Part shown: positions 20,079 through 31,200 of the stretch, one piece after another
How the letters are laid out: every line of letters begins with the position of its first letter
Numbering within the stretch: position 1 is the first letter of the stretch
NCBI GenBank assembly: GCA_016584305.1
Contig: JACEEZ010025386.1
Coordinates: forward strand, 7,501 to 71,500
Reading direction: 5' to 3'
Length of the DNA stretch: 64,000 nucleotides
Source: Chionoecetes opilio
Taxonomy: Eukaryota; Arthropoda; Malacostraca; Decapoda; Majidae
Program-made: the position numbers and the translations under genes
The notes under the pieces: model-generated
Databases searched by the model: none
The model's input: only the letters and a program-made list of their open reading frames with translations
Told to the model about the DNA's origin: nothing

Positions 20079-22182
20079 CTGTGAGACGATACAAAAACGG
20101 GAGCGATAGGAAAGGTGCGTTGTCCCTCGAATCTATTTAATGTATACTCACTACTACTATCATTACTATTTACTATTATATCATTACTATATCATTACTA
20201 TCATTACATCTATTCTAATGTATACTCACTACTACTACCGTAGATAACAATATAGTCGCCAGTCACTTGCCACTGCACTAATATCGCCAGGCACAATATA
20301 TTACGAATTATTTTATTCAAAAGTATTCCAATGTTACCTGTAAGCCTACCCTACACATTCTAATAACACTCGCATTATTCTAACATCTACACTACCTCAT
20401 ACTAGCCCTATAAACAAATTTAATGTTACCTGTAGTGTAGAGGCCAGGCGGGAGAGAGCTGCCGTGGCGTACATATAGCTGGCCTGGTCTGGGGGCTGGG
20501 ACGAATGCAGCACACTCATCAGTAAGTCAATGGCAGGATAACAGACCATGAAGTCGTGTAGCAGCTTGGGGCATCTGGTAGGGAGAGGAAAATGGAAAAT
20601 ATAATGACTGGTGTGTGTGTGTGTGTCCAGTGAAGAGGTGGCAAGATGTGGATTGAAGGAGTTGAGTACAGTGCTGAGAGTAAGGCAATTGAGGTGGTTT
20701 GGGCACGTGAAGAGGAGAGATTGAGGTGGTTTGGGCACGTGAAGAGGAGAGATTGAGATGGTTTGGGCACGTGAAGAGGCATTGGGAAGAGCTGTTGGAG
20801 TGGAAGTGCCAGGTCGCCGTCCAACGGGCAGGCCAAGGAAGACATGGAGGCAGTGTGTTGAAGAGGATCTGGCAGCATTGGCCATTGAAGAGGTTGAGGC
20901 AATGGATAGACAGTTGGAAACATATCATCGGCCTAAACCTCATATGGGAAAACCTTACATTAAACAGAGAGATCATGAGTGTGTGTGTGTGTGTGTGTGT
21001 TGACCTAACTATACTCTGTTTTTTTTAATGAGGTGAAAAATCCTGCCCCTTGCTGCTTACTGACTGATATTTGATGCCAGGAGAAGGGAATACTACACTT
21101 CTTCTAAATGTCAGTTGTATTTTATCATAGTTAACCATATTATCAGGTAAACATAGGCATAATTTTAAGCATGAGATCTTAAGATAGAATGGAATTTTTG
21201 CCCCGTTTAAAAAAATAGACTATAGAGGCATGACCCTAGCTTGACCCTGACCCCTGGCCCTTACCTTGTGATGTGGGGCAGGGCCATTATGAGGCAATGG
21301 ATCGATATAGTTGGAAGCATATCATTAACCGTCTAACCTCATAAGACACTATGGGAAAATCTGACGTTAACCCCTTGAGGCCCAGAACGTAATTCCATTG
21401 TAATTTGGGTACCATTAGATGATTTTTAGTGAATATAAGCAATGTTTTATAGCTATGACCTGTTTAATATCCTTGTCCACTAACTCATTTGGTATATTAA
21501 GCTACTTTTCGTAATTGTATGGCTCGACAACAGACAATTTTTTACAGCAAAGGAAAGATCTGGGCGTAAAGGGGTTAATTAAACAGAGATGATGAGTGTG
21601 TGTGTGACTGTGTGTGTTGGTATAGCTAGAGACATGACCCTAGCTTGACCCTGACCCCTGACCCTTACCTTATGATGTGGGGCAGGGCCATGACACAGCC
21701 CTCCCTCACGGCCACCTCCCTCGTGGGCTGCAGGCGGCTGGACACCTCGCACTGGCCGTACTGGTGGACGTGGTTGAAGAAGTTGACCATCTGATCCAGG
21801 AATGCCGAGGATCCTTCAGAGAGGATCCTACACTGGGGGCAGCCGCTGGGGGACTCTGGATCCCCCGCCTCCCCCAGCTCCACACCCACGTAGGGGATGA
21901 ACAGGCTGTCCAGGAGGGGCTGGATGCTCTGCGTGTTTCTGGGGTATATACGTAAACATTGGAATTTTTAGTTATTAGTAATTAAGTAACAAGTTAAGTT
22001 CATTTCCTTCTATGTACAGTATGTATATTATGTTTTTTCTTCTTATTTTTTGTGTCTGTGTTTAGGCAAGATAAATTATTATTACTGTTATTATTAATAT
22101 ATTAGTGTGCTGTTCTGGGAAAAATTTTTTTTTACTGTATGCCTTCGGGTGAAAATAAAATGACTCTTACTACTATTATTAC

Positions 22183-22213
<31 letters not shown>

Positions 22214-25200
22214 GTTGTAATTTTTTATTCATTAGTACTTAAGTTATTTTTCATTATGTATATTCATTTTTTATCTTTTTTATTGTAGTCTATTTTTCAT
22301 ATACCTAATTATTTCTTATTATATATGTTATCACATTTCTTTATTTTTCTTTTAAACATTTAAATAAAATATGAAAAATCCTAAACGTAAATAGCAAATT
22401 AAAATAAATGATAATACAACTCATAACCCACACAGAAAAAACTGAACTAAAAAAAAACAAAATAACATAAACAAAAAAAAAAAAAAAAACTAAAAATAAA
22501 AAATAAAAAAAACACATTCATAAACAAACTCTCCCGTTACTCAATGCAGGGAACTTTTATGACCCTGTGACCCAGCTTACCTGGCTATGGTGACCAGCAT
22601 GCGTGTGGCTGACCTGTGGATGACCTGCACCTTGGAGAGATAGGTCATGATGCGCGGCACAAACTCTCGACACACGGGCTTGATGGCCTCCTTGACATGG
22701 GCCACCTGGCAGAGGGAGAGATCGGGTCATGGCACACTCTTATTATTACTGCTATTATTGATTACTGTTATCACTATTATCGTTACTGTAATTATTTACC
22801 GTCAATAACACCATAGTCGCCACTGCATTAATGTCGCCAGGCGCCATATATTACAAATTTTAGCAGCACTACAGACTTGTATGTGCCACAGGACAGAAGA
22901 CAGGTACATAATATAAACTACTGTGCATGCCTCTTCAGTGGCACATACAAGGCTGTAGTGATGCTAAAATGCGTAATATATGGTGCCTGGCGACATTAGT
23001 GTTATTGACGGTAGATGAACAAATTCCACCTTGTAGTAAGCTGATAAACTACTTTTTTTTTTCTCTCTCTCTCTCACTGAGTCACACACTCTCTCTGGAC
23101 CCATCCTATATGACATGAATAAAACCACCACCACCACCACGCTGAGACACACACACCCACCTCACCCCTTCATTTCATTCTTGTCTCTTATTGTTTGTTT
23201 TTTCTCTTTTTTTCTCTCTTTCTCTCTCTATCTATCTATCCACCTATCTATCTCTCTTTATTCTACATTCCATTATTCAAACCTTTTGTTTCTGCCTCTC
23301 TCTCTCTCACACTCTCACTACTCTCACTCAACCAGTCCCACACAACATAAACAAAAACAACCATGCTGAGACAGACCCACACCCTTTCACCTGTCCTATC
23401 CTATATCAAAATAATAATGATAATGAAATAGATAAAAAATAGTGGTGAACAGACTAGCTTAGAAATAATAATGATGATGGTAATAAAATAGATAGAAAAA
23501 TGATGAATTGATTATATATATTATAGCTAAAAAAAAAAATTGAAGAAAAAAAAATCAGACTGAAAGGACTTAAAAAACTGGCAAAGTTCTAGCAGGCTTT
23601 TTTCTTCCCTATTTATTTTTTTTCTTTATTTTTTCTCTCTCACTCACTCACAAACTCCCTTACGACATAAACAAAAACCACCATGCTGAAACAGACACAC
23701 ACACCCCCTCTCACCTGGCCTATCACGCGCACCACCAGCTCCAGCAACTCCAGGCTCCTCGCTTCCTCCTTGCTGAGCTCAGAGTACACGGCGGAGGAAC
23801 AAACGCTGTCACTCCTCCCTCGTGCTGACTTGCCCTGCTGTTGTTGTTGTTGTTGTTTTTGTCGGGCGTCAGTTGGTGTCTCGGTCACTGGTTGTTCCTT
23901 GAGGGTCAGATAAGGGTTAGTATTCCCTGTGAACCCTATTTTTGCATGGGGGAAATAAGGGACAAGGGGTGGATAAGTTAAAGAAAAGGAATGGGGACTA
24001 AAAAAGACATTAGGAGGAGGAGGAGGTAAAAAAATTGAGATAACATTAAGTATTTTTTTTAAACACTCCCTATTTCTATGACAGGACAAAACATGAACAC
24101 TTAAACCATAACAGCAGAATGAGGTGGTTTTGCTTACCTGTCATGGTGTATAAGCCTCCCTAAGACTTAAATAAAGGAATATACACTATGTAATATAACA
24201 CACAAGAGACATACTTAACCATAACAGAAGAATGAGGTAGGTTTCCTTACCTTTAGTGGCGTGTAAACCTCCCTCAGGCTAAGTTGTCGGCGCGCGAGAC
24301 CTTTCTTCCGAACCCTAAACTTGATTTGGTTCAGATTCACAAAGGGAGATTTATCGTCCTGGTGTCTGGTCTCCCCTGCAGCTTCCCTCAGTGGCTGTTC
24401 AGGCCTTGTGGAGGAAGGACCGGCCTGTTGCTCTGTCCCTTCATCTTGGTCCATCTTGATTTTCTTCTCCTGGGGTGATGTGTTGGGTGTGGGTGTGTCC
24501 CTTCCTCTCTTCCCTGTATTAGAATCTCCAGGTGACACATCCCTACTGCCTCTATCACCCCCTTTCTCTACTGTATTCTCATCCTCAACACCCATATCCT
24601 TAGCTTCCATTGCTCTCTCTCCCTCTTCCTCCACTGACATCTCCTCTTCTTCCCTCTCCTCTCCCTCTACCCTCTCCTCTCCCCTTTCCCTCTCCACCTC
24701 TTCCTCTCTCCCTTCCCCCTCTTCCTCTTCCTCCTCCTCCTGACTCTCCTCCAACTCACTCAGCTTAGACTCAAGAACAGAGGGGGAAAATCTACCATCA
24801 TCCTCCTCCACCTCCTCCTCATCCTCATACTCCCAATCGGACGGGACTCGGATAGGCGACGTAGAACGGAGTGGGGAGTGCATGGGTGGGGAGTGAGGCG
24901 GGGAGGCTATGGGGGAGGTATACGCCGCCTCAACACTCCAGGGCAGGAGGGAGTTAGGGAGTGGGGAGTTTAGTGTGCTCCCTATTAATGGGGATTCTGG
25001 TCTTAGTTGTGGGGGGGACCAGGAGGGGGAAGCTTGACCAGAGGAGGATTGATGACTTCTCGGGGAGCAAGAGAGACTATCAGGGCTCCTAGGGTTAACG
25101 TAGACAGCTAAATTAGGGCTTCGATGATTAACTAGCCCAATATCCGAGGGTAATGCCAGATCCTTTAAGCTTTGTATAGGTAAAAAAGGGTATTTCTTTG

Positions 25201-28190
25201 TATCGCAACACTTCTTTTCAACGCCTTTTATAGCCTTCTCTCTCTTGTCTATGGCGTCTATAACTTTTTGTCTCTCTTCTCTATGCCTTCTATAACCTTC
25301 TCTCTCCTTTTTACGCCCTCTCTATCCTCCTCTCTCTTTTCTGCGTCTTCTATAACCTTCTCTCTCCTTTCTACGCCTTCTTTATCCTCCTCCTCTACCT
25401 CCATTTTATCAGCGTCCTTGTCACTTCCGCCGTTCTTCTCTCCCGTCTCTGTTTCCTCCGCTGGTTTGTCTCCCTCTCCGCTCCTCCTTTGCCCACCCTC
25501 CTCCTCCGCTCCTATGGTGTGGATGCACTTGCCGGGCGGAGGATCGCGTCGTACCTCCACATATTTGCCCATCAATTCGTCAAACTGCTCGGCTAATTGT
25601 GGCAGGAGCTTGGCGGCCAATCAGGTGCTTCAAGATCTAGGGAGACGGGAGAAAGATTGAATAGGTTCAAGAAAGGGAGGGAGACCTTAAAATAAAGCAT
25701 GAAGAGGATGAGATAGATAAAGAATATGAAAGGGTGACCTAAAAATACATTACCATCAATAACACTAATGTCGCCGGGTGCCACATACCGTAAATGGCAG
25801 TGTATAAGTCGACCAGGCGTACAAGTCCACCTCAAGATTACGGGTTAGGCCTATACTTTGCCGTATAAGTCGGCCACAAAAATACGGTAGGCTACTGGTA
25901 GGCCACAGCTTGAATGTGGATAGGCTACGGTACGGTATACGGTAACCTGTCGCAAAAACATATAACGCCACACCACTTATATGAAGAAATGAATCTTTAC
26001 TACAGGTCCGTCCGCCTCTTGTTACACTTGAGAAACACCCTAGTCCCCTGATAGCAGGCACCACCTATGTACATACTGTATATTATAGTAAAACACAGTA
26101 GTAACTATGACTGGACTGCAGTTACCGGTGCCCTCGGCTACTTGCATTCACCAGTGTTTACAATCTGTGTATCAGCTGTTGGAAACAGCCGTGGGTGGAA
26201 CTGCCGCTAAACGTCTTCTCCCATTGTCGCCGTTGCTCTAAAAGTGGTGTATATTGTAGTTGTCTGACTGGAGTTAGGGTAGTTGGTGTACAGCAAGTGT
26301 TAGTAGTGCTGATCCACTTGTTTGCCACTCGGTGGTAAGGGTTCGCATTTTATCCTGGCCGTATAAGTCGACCCCGAGTTATGGAGAGATTTTTTCAGGC
26401 TCAGAGTCGACTTGTACGCCACCATTTACGGTATTACACATTTTAGCATCACTACAGGTTTGTATGTGCCACTGAAGAGGCATGCACAGTAGTTGATATT
26501 AAGCATGCCACTTCAGTGGCACATACAAGTCTGTAGTGATGCTAAAATTCATAATATATGGTGCCCGGCGACATTAGTGCAGTGGCGACTATGTAGAGTG
26601 TGTTGATGGTAGCAATATTAAGTTATAGACATTTGAGATAACATTATGTATTACAAGTATTATATGTAGGGAAGATTTGTGGCAGGGTGGAGCGGCCCAA
26701 CACACTCACCGTATCTCTAAAGGAATAATTATGCTCCACTCCCAGTATGGCGCGGAGGATGGCCGGCCGCAGTCTGGGGTGGGTGCGGTGGGCCAGCAGG
26801 AGGCCGACCAACATGGCCACGCCCCCGCAGTCTATGAGCTGCATCCAGGCGCGGCCCAGGAAAGTCGGAGGCTCAGAGAAAGACCCGAATGCGAGGTTGT
26901 TGCACTCGCTGGACCCCTCGCAGAATTTACACAGAGCCAGAACCAGTTTTTCTTCCTCTGGGGATGGGAATTGTGGTGAGGTGGTGGTAGTGTTTGAATA
27001 TTAAGAGGTGGTAGTGGTGGTAGTGTTTGAATATTAAGAGGTGGTAGTGGTGGTGGTGTTTGAATATTAAGAGGTGGTAGTGGTGGTAGTGTTTGAATAT
27101 TAAGAGGTGGTAGTGGTGGTAGTGTTTGAATATTAAGAGGTGGTAGTGGTGGTAGTGTTTGAATATTAAGAGGTGGTAGTGGTGGTAGTGTTTGAATATT
27201 AAGAGGTGGTAGTGGTGGTAGTGTTGAATATTAAGAGGTGTAGTGGTGGTAGTGTTTGAATATTAAGAGGTGGTAGTGGTGGTAGTGTTTGAATATTAAG
27301 AGGTGGTAGTGGTGGTAGTGTTTGAATATTAAGAGGTGGTAGTGGTGGTGATGTTTGAATATTAAGAGGTGGTAGTGGTGGTAGTGTTTGAATATTAAGA
27401 GGTGGTTAGTGGTGGTAGTGTTTGAATATTAAGAGGTGTAGTGGTGGTAGTGTTTGAATATTAAGAGGTGGTAGTGTTTGAATATTAAGAGGTGGTAGTG
27501 GTGGTAGTGTTTGAATATTAAGAGGTGGTAGTGGTGGTAGTGTTTGAATATTAAGAGGTGGTAGTGGTGGTAGTGTTTGAATATTAAGAGGTGGTAGTGG
27601 TGGTAGTGTTTGAATATTAAGAGGTGGTAGTGGTGGTAGTGTTTGAATATTAAGAGGTGGTAGTGGTGGTAGTGTTTGAATATTAAGAGGTGGTAGTGGT
27701 GGTAGTGTTTGAATATTAAGAGGTGGTAGTGATGGTAGTGTTTGAATATTAAGAGGTGGTAGTGGTGGTAGTGTTTGAATATTAAGAGATGGTAGTGATG
27801 GTAGTGTTTGAATATTAAGGGGTGGTAGTGATGGTAGTGTTTGAATATTAAGGGAATTGGTGGTGAAATTAAGAAAACTGATATGTAATAATAAATAGCA
27901 AATACAATAATAAATAATAAGGTAAAGATTCATGGCAATAATTGATGAGACAAAATGTACAGCAAACTTGATAACAATAATAAAAATAAATAAAACAATA
28001 ATCAATATTAATAGAAAAAATGCATGAGTGGAGCAAAAAATATATAATCATAACAATTTTTTTTTTTTTTTTTTAGGTTAGGTTAGGTTAGGTTAGGTTA
28101 GGTTAGGTTAGGGCACACAGACCGACAGCAGAGATTCAATAATAATCAATAACAGAAGAAAAATTTCAAATGCATGACTGGAGCAAGCAA

Positions 28191-28259
<69 letters not shown>

Positions 28260-31200
28260 CGGGTAAACTACACCCCTAGAAAATATAAATAAACTCCAAG
28301 ACCTCAGAAAAAAGACCAGGAAAAATAAAATAATAATGAATATGCAAATGTGTGACTGGAGAAAAGAAAAAAAAGAGAAAGAGAAAAAGACGGATAAAAA
28401 AAAAAACCAAAAAAAAAAAAAACAAAAACAAGAACCCCCACACGTACCGATGGCGTTAACTCTGCGGTTCTGTAGTTCGGCCACGATGATGGAGGGTGCG
28501 GTGGCGGTGCAGAGGCGGTCGAGCACCTTGGCGTCGAGGGCGTCGCGCTTGTGTGGGGTCGGGGAGAAGCAGGAGTGCACGGTGTTGAGGATGGTGCGGA
28601 GGACGGCCTCGTACACCTCCGCGTCACCGCCCTCCCACAGCTTGGACATCACCATCATGTTGTCTGTGCCCTCCATGATCTGACAACATTAAACACACAC
28701 ACAATCAGGGGAGGCGGTGGCTGAGTGGTTAGCGTCTCAGACTGGCGTTCTCGGTGACCCGAGTTCGATCCCGACGAAAACCAAAAATCTTTCTGCACCG
28801 TCGAGTGGCCTAAGAACACCCACATGCTGCCCATTAACTCTGCCTTGGATTGCGAGTGCATCAGAGGACACAGGGGGGCGGCATGAGCCTCTAATCACAG
28901 GCGTCACTATAACAATCCTGCCTGCGCCACCACGGGCGAGGGCCAACCATTACAGCCCTCAAGTGAACCTCCAGGGCACCTCCAGGGCCTGTCATCCCAC
29001 CCCTGGGTCACCACTGCCTACAGGCGCTATAGACACACATGTAAGAAAAAAGAAAAAGAAAAAAAAAACACATTCAAAGTAATCGATATGTGAATTGGCT
29101 GAAATAGGGACTTCTAATCATTGTAACTGAAAACTGACTCCAGATTCGTGTTCAGCATGCCCGATAAATGCTAGGAACTAATTTTCAAGCAAATCTATTT
29201 TTCAAAAAATATTGCAAATTTTGCAAGGGGTATGCCTTGATTTTTTTTATAAATTACGTTTTTTTCAATAACTAAAAAACTATGGTAGATTCGTGCAATA
29301 TGTATAGAGAAGTAAATATGAAGTAGATCAAGGGCTATCATTTGGCGTAAAGCAAAAAAATATTGAATGGTAAATAATTGAGAAAATAGCATATTCGTAC
29401 ATTTATACAAAATATCAATTTTCTCGACAACCATGAGGTGTTTTGAACAATCGATTACTGCCTCATGTAGAACACCTCAAGACGAACCTTTGTTACTTCC
29501 ATAAGTTTTCTATGACTCATAGTTTTGCGGCAAAATAACAAAAACCTGATTTTAGTCAATTTTGGAATATTTTTGAGCAGCCAGAAATCCGAAAATATTT
29601 TTTTCGCTAGATAAATGGAAATGCCTGGGATACAATTGTAGATCCATCCATTTACAATGACTTTTGATGGCAAGTGTGGCTGTGTGAGAAACAAGTTGTG
29701 AGCTGAACGCATTATAGTTTTTTATTTTTATATCTTGGCCTATGGCTTTAATAACTCGAATACTATGAGGTTTACGAACAAAATGCATAGCACAGTAAAG
29801 ATAAAGCTTGAAAAGACTCAAGAAGATGCAAAGTTAAGTACAGATCCCTACGAAACCCAATCATGTAGTTAACCCCTTGAGACCCAGAACGTAATTTCCA
29901 TTGTATTTTGGGTACCATTAGACTATTCTTAATTAATATAAGCAATGTTTTAATAGATATGACCTGTTTAGTATCCTTGTCCACTAGTTAATTTGGTATA
30001 TTCAGTTACTTTTCGTAATTTCATGGCTAACAGACAATTGTATATTTATAAGGAAAGATTGGGCGTGAAGGGGTGAAGTACACATCCCTAGGAAGCCCAA
30101 TCATGTAGTTAAGTAAAGACAATGACAGTACAGAGCAGCACATATCCACTTACCTGGCTGATACACGTAGGGTGGGATATCCGGGAGAAGTGAGCGATGG
30201 CCTTCACCGTGGCCCGCACTAAGCTAGGTCCCGCGGGTGATGTAGAAGTTCCGAAGCCCGTCGAGCAGATGCGTAGAATGCCCTTACACGACACAATCTT
30301 CTGGCAGTGTTCTCCGCAGTTGGCAAAAAGTCTGTTTGGAAGGGAGAGTGATGAGAGAGACGCAGAGTAAGGGGCGATCTGATAGAAGTTTTTAAGTGGA
30401 TAAAGGGACTTAATAAAGGAGAGGTAGGAAAAGATCTTACGGCTTTTAACCAGGGTAGAACAAGAAGTAATGGATTCAAGCTGGAAGGGCGTAGATTTAG
30501 AAAGGAAATAGGGAAAAACTGGCTTACAAATAGGGTGGTGAATGAATGGAATGGACTCAGTAGACAGGTAGTTAGTGCGGAGTCATTAGGGAGCTTTAAA
30601 GAGGGGCTGGATAGGTTCATGGGTGGGGATGAAAGGTGGATGTTGGTAGTGTTAGGTGACAGGAACTACCACGTGTAGGTCTCGCGGCCTCTTGTAGCTT
30701 CCTTATTTTCTTATGTTCTTATGAGAGGTTGTGGTGTGAGGTGAGATGGGTGAATACAGAACATAAGGTATTTGAAAGGGTTAGAACAATAGGAAAGAGA
30801 TAATAGAAAACCACACATTGATAAACGGATAAAAAAAGACAAAAGAGTTGATAGATTTAACAACTATCGTGAGAGAGAGAGGGGAAAGAGATAGAGACAA
30901 GAGAGATACAAAGAGGCCCGTCACCCACACACACAGAGACACCAAGAGAGACAATATAAATACTTACAAACAGTCACAACACACACCCACAACCATACAC
31001 ACACCCTCCCACACACACATACACACCCACACCCACACCCACCCACAACACACACACATATAGATAGATAAGATAGATAGATAGAGGCTTTATTGACTCC
31101 AGTATTTACAAGGGAACTCAATAAAATAAAACTCAATATAAACTGACACCCACACCCACCTGAGTGCCCTGATGCCCGCCACCTTGGTCTCCTCCTCCTC

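Noticed and set aside
9173..25640. Programmed frameshifting as cause of the frame breaks
   Set aside because: No slippery heptamer with downstream structure is shared by the sites, and breaks go in both directions.
27406..28005. 199-codon ORF with LNIQTLPPLPP repeats
   Set aside because: It is antisense to nothing but lies on a 33-bp minisatellite; the frame stays open only because 33 is a multiple of 3.
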